64,000 nt of DNA from Pararhizobium mangrovi (GCF_006516965.1 NZ_VHLH01000010.1:62001-126000), one strand, 5' to 3'; positions 9,801 through 19,204 are shown, counted from the first letter of the stretch. Notes: generated by a model from the sequence alone, not told the origin. A program made the numbers and translations.

Positions 9801-10145
9801 GACGAGACCGGCTCGGCCAATATCATTGTCTGGCGCAAGGTTCTGGAGAAATACCGGAAGGTGGTCATGGGTGCGCGCGTGCTGATGGTGCGCGGTCGGG
9901 TGCAACGCAGCGGTGCGATCATCCACGTCGTGGCCGAGGAACTAGTCGACCTGTCCGACGACCTCGCGATGCTTTCGGAAGGGGAGATGCCCGTACCGGT
10001 TTCTCGCGCCGACGAGACCAGGCGACAGCAACGCGAGGACCCGCGCGGCCAGCCCCGGCGCAGCGACCGTGCCATGGAAGGCGCCAACCGGGCACGCCAT
10101 CCGCGCGAGGTACGCATCATTCCGAAGAGTCGCGACTTTCACTGA
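6798..10145 (+). CDS. dnaE2: DnaE2, error-prone DNA polymerase III alpha subunit
   Basis: The 1115-residue protein has an N-terminal PHP domain (AYAELSCTSNFSFLRGASHP, HIS- and ASP-rich INDVHFHHPDRR near 210), a C-family polymerase palm with the catalytic PDIDIDFEH near residue 400 and ILKVDLLALGML further on, and a C-terminal OB fold (about 970-1060). The length and the SRERKEPPDID context fit DnaE2 rather than the replicative DnaE1. It performs translesion synthesis under SOS control together with ImuA and ImuB. The GTG start at 6798 overlaps the imuB stop. No obvious terminator follows. Confidence 0.93.
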   Translation: MSRPNENPPIPFERPAGHVPKRAPGTLVPAYAELSCTSNFSFLRGASHPGELVIQAKAIGHAAIGIADRNTLAGVVRAYTQARKEGLHLLVGTRLETTDGFSCLCYPKDRAAYGRLCRLLTKGKMAAQKGECHFTFDDMLAFMEGQVIVALPPAEVEEASFCHRLGDLAKAVPDDLWIAMHRLYRGDEQRRSRRIAHLAGRLGLPLVAINDVHFHHPDRRPLQDVVTCIREKCTLEEAGFRLAANAERHLKPPEEMARLFAAYPEAIEATMQIVARCTFDLGSLVYTYPSEPVPPGTTAQAHLEHLARAGARRIYGDPVPDKVAKALEKEFALIEALNYPHYFLTVHDIVSYARSEGILCQGRGSAANSTVCYCLGVTALDPMQSSLLIERFLSRERKEPPDIDIDFEHKRREEVIQYVYGRYGRHRAALAATVISYRPRSAVREVGKVMGLSEDVTAALAGTVWGAWGKDIPDARIREVGLDPEDPHLKRTMELTKQLLGFPRHLSQHVGGFVLTDDALETMVPIGNGAMDKRTFIEWDKDDIDELKILKVDLLALGMLTCMAKGFALIKKHYGETYELRGLKQEDEVYAMLARADAIGVFQVESRAQLNMLPRLKPKRFYDLVIEVAIVRPGPIQGDMVHPYLRRRDELEKVDYPSPTRGPENELKAILSRTLGVPLFQEQAMQIAIDAAKFSAEEANELRKAMATFRQVGTIHTLEDKMVGRMVERGYDEEFSKRCFNQIKGFGEYGFPESHAASFALIVYASAWLKCYYPDVFCAALLNSQPMGFYAPAQIVGDARKHIEVRAVDLNHSFWDSTLEEAEGKYHAVRLGFRQVDGLSEAVMEAFSHCRAAHGPFATLEEARRIGGLTLATLEKLAAADSFRSLGLDRREGLWAVRGLMSDRQLPLFDTADADPAGADTPATLPTMPLSEHVVADYQTQRLSLKAHPMHFLRETYRARRIRSASDLEATRHDQRVAVAGVVLVRQQPGTAKGVVFITIEDETGSANIIVWRKVLEKYRKVVMGARVLMVRGRVQRSGAIIHVVAEELVDLSDDLAMLSEGEMPVPVSRADETRRQQREDPRGQPRRSDRAMEGANRARHPREVRIIPKSRDFH

Positions 10146-10675
10146 GGGCGAACGGCGATGCGTGTTGCGTTGGAGCGATTCAAATCATGTTGGAAATGCC
10201 GGTGGTGCGGTGCTCACGGTGCGGCATCGACGGCGGATCTGTCGAAATGGACGACCGGCCTCTTCCCGTCCCAGGGATTAACCTAAAGTGTTTTCAGCCA
10301 GACTTGATCTACACTGGCGTCGCGAACGATGCGTCAAACAAAGTGTTTCAACGCCGCTGCCATGCGAGCGGCGTGCCGGATTGAGCATGGACGAAGCGCT
10401 TCTTCGGATACCTGACCCTGCAATCGTAAGGAGTAGTTGAATCCCCGAGTCGAACTCAAGAAGGATGCCAGTGTGTGGAGATTGCGTTGCGTTAGATGGG
10501 GGCGCGAAGGACGCAATAATTTAAGGTTCCTTCCGCGAAACCGCGGCGTTTCACCTGAAGATTGAACGGCACTGATGGGTATGCCGCCCAGCGCCACGCC
10601 TTTGAAATATCGGAATGCGCCGGCAACCGGCATCCTTCGCCCCCAATAGTCGTTGCTATGAGAAAGAACGAGGCC
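10146..10675. other. 530-base intergenic region between dnaE2 and treY
   Basis: This stretch separates two convergent genes. It contains one degenerate copy of a dispersed repeat (10285-10350) and a small hairpin GCCGG-CAA-CCGGC at 10619-10631 just beyond the treY stop, which may be part of a transcript end. Short open frames exist, but none has a convincing ribosome binding site or family resemblance. No tRNA or other RNA gene was recognised. Confidence 0.5.
10285..10350. repeat. Dispersed repeat, copy A (degenerate)
   Basis: The core is GTTTTCAGCCAGACTTGATC followed closely by GGCGTCGCGAACGATGCG, matching copies at 28973-29074 and 49263-49366. GCCAG and CTGGC form an imperfect stem-loop. 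Similar GAGCATTTTCCA-type elements are common between genes in Rhizobiales genomes; family assignment is by recall only. Confidence 0.6.
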
Positions 10676-13327
10676 CTATTTCGTGATATAGAAACCGACC
10701 GGAGCGGACGAAAGCGCGGTCGCGAGATCGTTCAGGCTTTGTCCTTCCAGGCTGTCGCCCGTCAGTGCGTTGGTGAAGCTTCGCTCGGCAAGCTCGTCGG
10801 CCAGCGTCAGTCGTGTTCCGCTCCATTCGGCCGGATCGATCACGCCCGGCGCTTTCGTCATGGCCAACACGCAGCGCGGTACGACGATCAGCGCGACGGC
10901 ATTCGCATGCCGACAAAGAAAGGCCAGCGCATGGGCGGCCTTCGGACCGTCGATCGGGACCGGTTCGTACGATCCTTCGTCGAAAAGCGCCCGGTTTTTC
11001 TGCCGGGCGGCAAGGGCGGCGGCGACCAGATGTTGCTTTGCCGCGCCGCTCGTCACGTCTTCGGGCTTTGCGGGCCAGGATACCGGGCGGTCGAGCGAAC
11101 GCGTGAGAGCGTCGAAGTCGACCGGACGGCGATTGTCCGGGTCGACGAAGCTCAGATCCCAGCCTTCCGCGCCGTTGTAGACGTCCGGCACACCGGGCGC
11201 CGTCACCTTCAAAAGCGTCTGGGCGAAGCTGTTGACCACGCCCGCCGAGACGAAGGGCGCAATGCTCTGCGTGAAGTCGTCCAGAAAACGCCCGTTATCA
11301 GGATCGACCAGCCGCTCGGCATAGGCCTTGACCGTGCGCTCGTAGGGTTCGTTGACGGCTGTCCATTGCGTGCGCCGCTTGTCCTCGCGCATCGCCTTTT
11401 CGACGAAGCCGAGGAAGCGTTCGCGAAAATCGCCCAGCCATTCGGTTCCTCCGGCCGCGAACGGCCAGGCTCCGAGCAGCGCCTGGTAGAGCATCCATTC
11501 GGTTTCGCCGTCCGGCGCCGGCCCGTCTTCGAGGTCCGCGTGGTAGTCGGCATGCATCGCACGCCAGCGTTCCACGTGCCGTCCCCATTCCGCCGGCGCC
11601 TCGCTGATCGTATAGAGGCGCGCCCGGGCATCCTCGCCTCTCTTCGTGTCGTGGGTCGCCGTCGCCGAAAGGCCGCGCGGTTCCAGTTCGGCACGGGCGA
11701 GCATCTCCGCATGAAAGCCTTCGGCACCGCCGTCGATGCGCTCGGGTTCGCCGCCGACCTCGTTGAGGGCGATCAGCCGGTTCAGGCGGAAAAAGAGCGT
11801 ATCTTCGAGCGCCTTCGCCATCACCGGGCCGGTAGTCTGCTGGAACCGTCGCGCGAAGGCGAGCGCATCACCGCGCGCGTCGCCGGGAACGTCGAGGCGC
11901 AACAACCGGAAGATCAGGGCGCGCGCCGCGGGCTCGCTCTCTGTCTGGTGTCCGTTCTCCAACGACGTTTCGATCTCGCGAAGCCGTTCGACGTCGTTTT
12001 CGGTCGGTCCTGATTCGTCGACATAGGTGCGGTAGACGTCGAAGCCGGCCATGACGTCGACGAGGGCGGCACGCAGCACGGTCTTCTCCCGCAGTTCGGC
12101 GTCGACCGAAACGGCGAGGGCCGCGGCGCGCCGCGTGAGAATATCGAGTTCGCCTTCGAGATTGTGCGTGATGATCTCGAGCTTTGCCGCGCGCAGCGCT
12201 TCGGCGAAATCCGGCGTTCGGCCGAGGGCGTCGTGATAGGCACGATCGAGATCGGCGCTCTTCTCGCCGTCGGCAAGCAGGCGGGAGAGGGCGGCAATGA
12301 ACTCGTATCCGGTCGTTCCCTCGACGGGCCAGCCGGGTTCCAGCGTCTCGTCTCCCTCGAGGATCTTTTCCACGTGGATCGGCACGTCGGGACCGACGGC
12401 AGAGCGCAACCGCTTCAGGTAGCATTCCGGATCCGCGAGCCCGTCCACATGGTCGATGCGCAACCCGTCGATCCGGCCGGACCTGACGAGCGTCAGGATC
12501 GAGCGATGCACGTCGCGGAAGACCGGTTCGTCCTCGACACGCACGCCGACGAGACCGGTAATTTCGAAAAAGCGGCGATAGGTCAGAAATTTGCGACCTT
12601 CGCGCCATTCGAACAGCCGCCATGCCTGTGCATGATGGAGGCGTTTGATCAGATCGCCATCCTTAAAAAGTTCGGCGAGACGGGCGGGAAGATCGGTATT
12701 TTCCGCGGCGTCGGCGAGAGCGGTGCGAAGCATGTCCGGGTTGCCAGGCGTCGCTTCGCCGGCCGCGTTCGCGAGTTCGGCGAAGCCCGGCCCGTCGAGC
12801 CGTTCGAAGACGAGCGGATAGCTCTTCGGATGAAGAGGCCAGGCGTTTTCGTAATAGGTGAGCACCAGACGGCCCGCGGCGACGGCAAGGCCGAACTCAC
12901 CATTTTTCAGGCAAGCGTCGAAATCGGCGCCGAGAAAGGGAAGGGTGATGAAATCGGCCGACCAGTCGATGTCGAAATGACCGGCGAAGGGGCTTTCGGC
13001 TCCCCATTCCAGCACGTTCGCCCACCACGGGTTTTCCGTCGAGGCGGCCATGTGGTTCGGCACGATGTCGAGAACGAGGCCGAGGCCGTGTTCCTTCAGC
13101 GCATCGGACAGGCGAAAGAAGCCTTCTTCCCCGCCGAGCACGGGATCGATCTGATTGTGGTCCGTAACGTCGTAGCCGTGCGTCGAGCCGCTGGTCGCGG
13201 CGAAGATCGGCGACGCGTAGAGATGGCTGACGCCGAGCTCGGCGAGATAGGGGACGATCGCCCGCGCGGCGTCGAAGGTCATGTCCCTGCGAAACTGGAT
13301 GCGGTAGGTGGCGTCGAGCTCGATCAT
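10676..13327 (-). CDS. treY: Malto-oligosyltrehalose synthase (TreY)
   Basis: The 883-residue GH13 enzyme begins MIELDATYRIQFRRDMTFDA and shows SHLYASPIFAATSGSTHGYD, GLRIDHVDGLADP (nucleophile Asp) and HVEKIL (acid/base Glu), all diagnostic of TreY. It converts the reducing end of a maltodextrin into a trehalosyl unit by intramolecular rearrangement in the cytoplasm. TreZ, encoded two genes upstream, then releases trehalose. The start overlaps the malQ stop by four bases (ATGA). It is the last gene of the six-gene cluster. The length is normal for the family. Confidence 0.95.
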   Translation of the reverse strand: MIELDATYRIQFRRDMTFDAARAIVPYLAELGVSHLYASPIFAATSGSTHGYDVTDHNQIDPVLGGEEGFFRLSDALKEHGLGLVLDIVPNHMAASTENPWWANVLEWGAESPFAGHFDIDWSADFITLPFLGADFDACLKNGEFGLAVAAGRLVLTYYENAWPLHPKSYPLVFERLDGPGFAELANAAGEATPGNPDMLRTALADAAENTDLPARLAELFKDGDLIKRLHHAQAWRLFEWREGRKFLTYRRFFEITGLVGVRVEDEPVFRDVHRSILTLVRSGRIDGLRIDHVDGLADPECYLKRLRSAVGPDVPIHVEKILEGDETLEPGWPVEGTTGYEFIAALSRLLADGEKSADLDRAYHDALGRTPDFAEALRAAKLEIITHNLEGELDILTRRAAALAVSVDAELREKTVLRAALVDVMAGFDVYRTYVDESGPTENDVERLREIETSLENGHQTESEPAARALIFRLLRLDVPGDARGDALAFARRFQQTTGPVMAKALEDTLFFRLNRLIALNEVGGEPERIDGGAEGFHAEMLARAELEPRGLSATATHDTKRGEDARARLYTISEAPAEWGRHVERWRAMHADYHADLEDGPAPDGETEWMLYQALLGAWPFAAGGTEWLGDFRERFLGFVEKAMREDKRRTQWTAVNEPYERTVKAYAERLVDPDNGRFLDDFTQSIAPFVSAGVVNSFAQTLLKVTAPGVPDVYNGAEGWDLSFVDPDNRRPVDFDALTRSLDRPVSWPAKPEDVTSGAAKQHLVAAALAARQKNRALFDEGSYEPVPIDGPKAAHALAFLCRHANAVALIVVPRCVLAMTKAPGVIDPAEWSGTRLTLADELAERSFTNALTGDSLEGQSLNDLATALSSAPVGFYITK

Positions 13328-15225
13328 TTGTCGTGTGGTCTTTCTGCTCGCATCGCTTCGGTGAGCGCTGCGAAGAGGTCGCTTGCGGCGAGATCTTCGA
13401 GCGACATGCCGAGGCGGCGACGCCAGTTGGGATATTCGGCAACCGTGCCCGGCAGGTTTACCGGCTTGCGTTCGCCGGCCAGATCCTCGATGCGCACTGC
13501 TGCCATGCGCGATGCGGTGCAGGCGAGATGGCGATGAACCGCTGCGACGAAGCCGGTCGGCAGCGCGGATTGGTCGTCTGCCGTGCGCGCGAGAACGGCG
13601 TCGGCCTCTTCACGGGTGAGCAGACCGGTGCGCGCGAGATCGCCGGCAAGTTCGCGGCGTTCGCGTTCGCGCATGGCGTTCTGCTCCTCAGCCGCCTCAC
13701 CGTCGATGAGACCGAATTCGTGACGCAGTGCCACGTCGTCGGCGCGCCACCAACCCTCGATCGTCGGCAGATCGTGCGTCGAAAGGCAGGCAAGCGAGCG
13801 TACGGGGTACGCGTCCGGCGGGCGAAAGCCGTCCTCGTCACGCTCGAAATAAAGGATGCGGTAGGATTGCAGGTTCGTCGCGTCCATTACCTCGCGGAAC
13901 CCGTCCGGCACGTTGCCGAGGTCTTCGCCGACGACGACCGCCTCGTTCTGTTCGGAGGCCTTCGCGATCACGCCCAGCATCTCGCCGATCGGGAAGCGAA
14001 CGTAGGTGCCTTCGGCGGCCGGCCGGCCACGGGGAATGAAGAAGAGCTGCCAGACCCCCATGGCGTGGTCGACGCGGATCGCGCCGGCGTGGCGCATCAC
14101 TGCTTCCATGAGGTCTCGATAGGGGCCGAAATCGCGGGCGACGAGTTCTGCCGGCGACAGGCCCGCGAGCCCCCAGTTCTGTCCGGCCTTGGTAAAATAG
14201 TCCGGCGGGGCACCGAGTTCGGCGCCGACAACGGCGACCGCTGGCTCCGTCCAGGTGGCCGAGCCATCGGGCGCCTCGCCGACGGCAAGGTCCAGATAAA
14301 GCCCGATCGCCATGCCTGCGTCGCGTGCCGTTTCGGCCGCTTCGCCGAGCTGGCGGTCGGCGATGAACTGAAGCCATGCGTGGAAGGAAACATCGTCCGC
14401 GTTTTCGCGTGCGAATGCCTCGACCGTGTCGCCCTGCGCGTCGTGCCATTCTTCCGGCCAGGCGTGCCATCCGCCGGTTTCGCCGCTGGACCCGCCGGCA
14501 CGCGAAAGCGCGATCGCGTCGAAGAGGGCGTGCTTTTCGAGGTTCTGTCCGGCGCGTTCGCGCCAGATCCGGAAGGCATCGTGGGAATAGTCTGCCGAAA
14601 GGTCGCCCTTTGCGCGATAAGCCGTCCAGACACGGCGCAGTGCGGCGTATTTCAGTTCGGTAACGTGCGCGTAGTCGACGAGGTCGCCTTCGCGTGCTTT
14701 TTCGATGCCGGGCCCATCCGCCATGTTCGGCTTGTAGCCGGGTACCAGATCGACCGCGATATAGAGCGGATTGAGGAACTGCCGGTTCGACGGAAAGAAT
14801 GGGCTGACGCGTTCCGGTTCCGCCGGGAAGAGGGCATGCAGCGGGTTCGTCCCGACGAACGCTGCGCCGGCGGCGGCGCTGAGTTGAACCGCCACGCGCA
14901 GATCGGCAAAGTCGCCGATGCCCCAGTTTCGCGTCGAACGAAGCTGGTAGACCTGAAGCGCGACGCCCCAGACGGAACGGGATTTGAGGATCGCGGGCTC
15001 GTAGCACGACAGGCCGCTCGGCGCGCGCAGCTCGAGTTCTTCGGCAGGTGGCGCGCGTTCCAGGCTGAGCGACTGCGCTTCCTGCGTGTCGGCGGTAACG
15101 CCGAACGCTTCGAGAAGGGCGATCTTCGTCGCTTCTGAAACGGTGCGATACGATCCGTCGAGCTCATGGTAGCCGAGAGCGATGTGGTAGCGTTCGGCAA
15201 GCCGGTCGAGGGTCTCGCCCATCAT
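13324..15225 (-). CDS. malQ: 4-alpha-glucanotransferase (MalQ, GH77)
   Basis: The protein has 633 residues from the ATG at 15225, which overlaps the treZ stop (ATGA). Visible GH77 features are AIRVDHAMGVWQLFFIPRG, VVGEDLGNVP and STHDLPTIEGWW. MalQ transfers maltosyl or longer units between alpha-1,4-glucans, here probably rebuilding chains for TreY and recycling the short maltodextrins left by TreZ and GlgX. The frame remains open upstream to 15720 with no start that fits; that part lies inside treZ. Coupling with treZ and treY argues for a dedicated maltodextrin/trehalose role. Confidence 0.92.
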   Translation of the reverse strand: MMGETLDRLAERYHIALGYHELDGSYRTVSEATKIALLEAFGVTADTQEAQSLSLERAPPAEELELRAPSGLSCYEPAILKSRSVWGVALQVYQLRSTRNWGIGDFADLRVAVQLSAAAGAAFVGTNPLHALFPAEPERVSPFFPSNRQFLNPLYIAVDLVPGYKPNMADGPGIEKAREGDLVDYAHVTELKYAALRRVWTAYRAKGDLSADYSHDAFRIWRERAGQNLEKHALFDAIALSRAGGSSGETGGWHAWPEEWHDAQGDTVEAFARENADDVSFHAWLQFIADRQLGEAAETARDAGMAIGLYLDLAVGEAPDGSATWTEPAVAVVGAELGAPPDYFTKAGQNWGLAGLSPAELVARDFGPYRDLMEAVMRHAGAIRVDHAMGVWQLFFIPRGRPAAEGTYVRFPIGEMLGVIAKASEQNEAVVVGEDLGNVPDGFREVMDATNLQSYRILYFERDEDGFRPPDAYPVRSLACLSTHDLPTIEGWWRADDVALRHEFGLIDGEAAEEQNAMRERERRELAGDLARTGLLTREEADAVLARTADDQSALPTGFVAAVHRHLACTASRMAAVRIEDLAGERKPVNLPGTVAEYPNWRRRLGMSLEDLAASDLFAALTEAMRAERPHDK

Positions 15226-17009
15226 GCCTCTCCGGTGTCGATGCGCACGATGATCGAGCGTGCGTCGATGTGGTCGTCGCTTCGGATCGTCGTCGCGAAC
15301 AGGGTTCGGCCCGTGGTCGGCGGGCATTCGCGCGTTTCGCCGGTGAAGTTCGCGCGCATTTCGAGAAGCGCGCCGTCGAGTTGCCAGTCGATACCGATCA
15401 CGCCGTCGTCCGCCTGAACGACCCGGCTGCAATTGCCGCCGGTACCGGCAAGCCGCGGTACGATCTGGCGATGGCGGATCGTCAGAAGCTCGCGGTAGAG
15501 CGCCAGCCAGTGGCGTCCCGTCTCGCTTCCGACCTGCTCCCAATCGATCTTCGCGGCCTCGAATGTCGCGGCGGCGTTCGGATCGGGAATCTTCGCACGG
15601 TCGGACGGACTGTCGAACGCGGCGAAATCCGCGAATTCCCTGCGGCGGCCCTCGCGAACGGCTTCGGCGAGCTCGCCGTGGAAATCCGTGAAGAAGGTGA
15701 AGGGACGCGTTTCGCCCCATTCCTCTCCCATGAAGAGGAGCGGCACGTGCGGCGAGAGCAGGAGGATCGCCGTCAGGATATGCATCATGTCCTGCTCGGC
15801 CAGGTCGATCAGCCGCTCGCCGAAGGCACGGTTGCCCGTCTGGTCATGGTTCTGGAGAAAATCGACGAAGGCGAGCGGCGGAAGGTGGGCGCTCGGCTTG
15901 CCGCGTTCGCCGCCCGTCACCGTCTTTTCGCCCTGATAGGCGAAGCCTTCCGCCAGCACGCGGGCGAATTTCGTCCAGTGGTCATGCGCAAAATCGGCGT
16001 AGTAAGCGTCCGTTTCTCCCGTCGCGATGACATGGGCAACGTTGTGGAAATCGTCGTTCCACTCTGCGGTGAAGAGGGGGACGGCGCCATTCTCGCCACG
16101 TTCGTGCAAGCGGGTGATGTTGCGGTTGTCCTCCGTCGTCAGGTGGACCGGGCGATCGGTGATCTCGGCGCGGATGCGCTCGGCCATTTCGACGAGGATC
16201 TCCGGCTTGCTGTCGTCGCGGATGTTGTCGATCGCGTCGAAGCGCAGGCCGTCGAAGCGGAATTCCTTCAGCCAGTAGAGCGCGTTGTCGATCACGAAGG
16301 TGCGCACCGGCGCTTCGCCGTAGGCGATGGCAGCACCCCAGGGGGTATGCTTCGATTCGTCGAAGAAGGCGCCGGCATAGGCGGCGAGATAGTTCCCGTC
16401 CGGTCCGAAGTGGTTGTAGACGACGTCGAGGAACGCCATCAGGCCTCGGGCATGCGCCGCATCGACGAGCGCCTTCAGGTCGTCCGGCGTGCCGTAGGCA
16501 TTGTGGGGCGCGTAGAGCGCGACGCCGTCATAGCCCCAGCCGCGGTTTCCGGCGAACTGCGCGACCGGCATGATCTCGATCGCCGTCACACCGAGATCGG
16601 CAAGATGGTCGAGCTTGTCGATCGCCGCACGGAACGTGCCTTCCGGCGTGAAGGTGCCGATATGCAGTTCGTAGAAGACCGCCTCCTCGAAGGGGCGTCC
16701 GCGCCACTCGGCGGTCTGCCACGCGTAGCTTTCCGGGTCGACGAGGCGCGAGGGGCCGTGGACGTCGCCGGCCTGCTCGCGGGCGGCCGGGTCCGGCACG
16801 GCCATGCCGTCCGGGCGCACGAACATGTAATCCATGCCGGGCTTCGCATCGGCCGCGTCGAGCGAGTACCAGCCGTCGCCGGCGGCCTCCATCGGCCGGT
16901 CGTCTTCGCTGAGACGCAGCGTCATGGCGTCGACGCCCGGTGCCCATATGGCGAAGCGCGTTCCCCCGCCTTCAAGCGGTGTCGGTCCCCAGTGCGGTGC
17001 CTCGGTCAT
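15222..17009 (-). CDS. treZ: Malto-oligosyltrehalose trehalohydrolase (TreZ)
   Basis: The 595-residue protein begins MTEAPHWGPTPLEGGGTRFA, an N-terminal CBM48-like domain, then a GH13 barrel with GLRFDAIDNI (nucleophile Asp), HLTTEDNRN (acid/base Glu) and FLQNHDQTGNRA. TreZ hydrolyses the trehalosyl end made by TreY and frees trehalose. The ATG at 17009 overlaps the glgX stop (ATGA); a longer open frame to 17465 is inside glgX and lacks the domain start. The normal family length is about 580-600 residues. Confidence 0.94.
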   Translation of the reverse strand: MTEAPHWGPTPLEGGGTRFAIWAPGVDAMTLRLSEDDRPMEAAGDGWYSLDAADAKPGMDYMFVRPDGMAVPDPAAREQAGDVHGPSRLVDPESYAWQTAEWRGRPFEEAVFYELHIGTFTPEGTFRAAIDKLDHLADLGVTAIEIMPVAQFAGNRGWGYDGVALYAPHNAYGTPDDLKALVDAAHARGLMAFLDVVYNHFGPDGNYLAAYAGAFFDESKHTPWGAAIAYGEAPVRTFVIDNALYWLKEFRFDGLRFDAIDNIRDDSKPEILVEMAERIRAEITDRPVHLTTEDNRNITRLHERGENGAVPLFTAEWNDDFHNVAHVIATGETDAYYADFAHDHWTKFARVLAEGFAYQGEKTVTGGERGKPSAHLPPLAFVDFLQNHDQTGNRAFGERLIDLAEQDMMHILTAILLLSPHVPLLFMGEEWGETRPFTFFTDFHGELAEAVREGRRREFADFAAFDSPSDRAKIPDPNAAATFEAAKIDWEQVGSETGRHWLALYRELLTIRHRQIVPRLAGTGGNCSRVVQADDGVIGIDWQLDGALLEMRANFTGETRECPPTTGRTLFATTIRSDDHIDARSIIVRIDTGEA

Positions 17010-19093
17010 TGCGTGATCGCCTCGAGCAGGATCAGCGAACGGGCAGGGACCTTGAGGCCTTCCTCGTAGCCGGTCTCGCCACCGGAAAGCGTGACGGCGC
17101 CGGAATCGGTATCGACGAGGCGGCGCCAGTCGCGGTTTGGCTCTTCGTTGGGGAAGCGGAAGTCGATCGCCTCGAAATGGGCGTTGAAGAAGAAGAGCAG
17201 CCGGTCGCCATGGCCGCGCAGAAGCATCGCGACCGAGCGGTTTTCGCCCTTCCAGTCGTCCTCGCCCATCGGTTCGCCGTCCGGGCGTGCCCAGGCGATG
17301 TTGCTCACCCCGTCCTCGACCTGCTGGCCGTGGACGAAATCGAACTGATGCAGGAGCCGGCGCGACTTGCGCAGCGCGACGAGCGTGCGCGTAAAGTCGA
17401 AGAAGGCTTCGTTGCGCTCGCCGATGTCGTTCCAGTCGAGCCAGTTCATCGGCTCGTCCTGGCAATAGGCGTTGTTGTTGCCGCCCTGGCTGCGGCCGGT
17501 CTCGTCGCCCATCAGGATCATCGGCGTGCCCTGCGAAAGCAGCACGGTCGCCATCATGTTCCGGCGCATCTTGTCGCGGAGCGCCAGCACATCCGGATCG
17601 TCCGTCTCACCCTCGACACCGCAATTCCATGAGCGGTTGTCGTCGTGGCCGTCGTTGTTGTCTTCCTTGTTCGCCTCGTTGTGCTTGTCGTTGTAGGAGA
17701 CGGTGTCCATCAACGTGAAGCCGTCATGGGCGGTGACGAAGTTGACGCTCGACCATGGGCGTCGGCCGCGTCGCTCGAAGAGGCTGGAGGACCCGAGAAG
17801 CCCACCGGCGAGACCGGGTAGGGCACCCTCGTCACCCTTCCAGTAGGAACGGATCGTGTCGCGGTATTCGCCGTTCCATTCCGCCCAGCCGGGCGGGAAA
17901 TTGCCGAGCTGGTAGCCGTTCGGTCCGATGTCCCACGGCTCTGCGATCAGCTTGACGTCGGCCAGCACCGGATCCTGGCCGATGGCGCTCAGGAACATGG
18001 CGTTTTCGTCGAAGCGGTCGCGTTCGCGGCCGAGAGAGGAGGCAAGGTCGAAGCGGAAGCCGTCGACGTGGCACTCCTCCACCCAGTAGCGCAGCGAATC
18101 CATCACCATCTGGAGCACGCGCTTGTGGCCGAGGCGCACCGTGTTGCCGCAGCCGGTCGTGTCGAAATAATAGCGTGGATCGTCGCCGAGGATGTAGTAG
18201 CTTGCGTTGTCGATGCCGCGGAAGGAAAGCGTCGGGCCCATCTGGTTGCCCTCGGCGGTGTGGTTGTAGACCACGTCAAGAATGACCTCGATGCCCGCCT
18301 CGTGCAGACGGCGCACCATCATCTTGAACTCGTGGATGTTGCTGCGCGGCGAGAGGTAGCGCGTTGCCGGCGAGAAGAAGCCGGCAGTATTGTAGCCCCA
18401 GTAGTTCGTCAGGTTCTTCTCGGTGAGGTAGCGATCATCGAAGAAGGACTGGATCGGCATCAGCTCGATCGAGGTCACGCCGAGCTTTTCGAGATGCTCG
18501 ATCGCGCGCGGGTCGGCAAGCCCGCCGAAGGTGCCGCGAAGCTGGTTCGGCAAATCGGGGTGCAGCGCCGTCATGCCCTTGACGTGGGCCTCGTAGAAGA
18601 TGGTGTCGGCCCATGGAATACGCGGTCGCGTGTCGTCGCCCCAGGTCACCGCCTTGTCGATCACCTGACACTTCGGCATGACGAAAGCAGAATCGCGCCG
18701 GTCGAAGGAGAGGTCTTCCCGGTTGGATCCGACGCGGTAGCCGAAGAGCGCGTCGTGCCAGCGGGTATCACCCACCATCGCGTCGGCGTAGGGGTCGAGC
18801 AACAGCTTGTTCGGGTTGAAGCGGTGGCCATTCGCCGGGTCGTAGGGCCCGTGGACGCGGTAGCCGTAGAGCTGGCCCGGCCTTACGTTCGGAAGATAGC
18901 CGTGCCAGACCTCGTGGGTGAACTCCGGCAGCGGAATCCGGGCGAGTTCGCGCCGGCCGGCGGCGTCGAACAGGCACAATTCAACCTTTTCTGCATTCGC
19001 ACTGAAGATCGCGAAGTTCGTTCCCGAACCGTCCCAAGTCGCGCCGAGGGGAAAGGATGAGCCGGGCAGGACCCGGTATTCGCTGGATGCCAT
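17006..19093 (-). CDS. glgX: Glycogen debranching enzyme (GlgX)
   Basis: The 695-residue GH13 protein has an N-terminal CBM48 (YRVLPGSSFPLGATWDGSGT), the GlgX-type VWHGYLP and YGYRVHGPYDP motifs, GFRFDLASSLGRE (nucleophile), LIAEPWD (acid/base) and VTAHDGFTL. It cleaves alpha-1,6 branches from phosphorylase- or amylase-trimmed glucan. It lies after treS with a 140-base gap that contains a hairpin, so it may have partly separate expression, and it is coupled by ATGA to treZ. No glgB, glgC, glgA or glgP is in the window, so the branched substrate must be made elsewhere. Confidence 0.94.
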   Translation of the reverse strand: MASSEYRVLPGSSFPLGATWDGSGTNFAIFSANAEKVELCLFDAAGRRELARIPLPEFTHEVWHGYLPNVRPGQLYGYRVHGPYDPANGHRFNPNKLLLDPYADAMVGDTRWHDALFGYRVGSNREDLSFDRRDSAFVMPKCQVIDKAVTWGDDTRPRIPWADTIFYEAHVKGMTALHPDLPNQLRGTFGGLADPRAIEHLEKLGVTSIELMPIQSFFDDRYLTEKNLTNYWGYNTAGFFSPATRYLSPRSNIHEFKMMVRRLHEAGIEVILDVVYNHTAEGNQMGPTLSFRGIDNASYYILGDDPRYYFDTTGCGNTVRLGHKRVLQMVMDSLRYWVEECHVDGFRFDLASSLGRERDRFDENAMFLSAIGQDPVLADVKLIAEPWDIGPNGYQLGNFPPGWAEWNGEYRDTIRSYWKGDEGALPGLAGGLLGSSSLFERRGRRPWSSVNFVTAHDGFTLMDTVSYNDKHNEANKEDNNDGHDDNRSWNCGVEGETDDPDVLALRDKMRRNMMATVLLSQGTPMILMGDETGRSQGGNNNAYCQDEPMNWLDWNDIGERNEAFFDFTRTLVALRKSRRLLHQFDFVHGQQVEDGVSNIAWARPDGEPMGEDDWKGENRSVAMLLRGHGDRLLFFFNAHFEAIDFRFPNEEPNRDWRRLVDTDSGAVTLSGGETGYEEGLKVPARSLILLEAITQ

Positions 19094-19204
19094 GATGCGG
19101 ACGTTTCCTTCTCGAAGGCATGGGAATGGAATCGCTCACATATCGACATCGCGATCTGCGAGGCTTGGCACTGGGGACCGAAACGGATTGAGCAGATAGC
19201 CGCG

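Noticed and set aside
10146-10675. Small genes or an RNA gene in the dnaE2-treY gap
   Set aside because: Short frames lack ribosome binding sites and similarity; I could not fold a tRNA or recognise a conserved RNA.
13333-15138. Open frame of about 600 codons on the plus strand across malQ
   Set aside because: The minus frame has GH77 catalytic motifs; the plus frame has no family features and is explained by high GC content.
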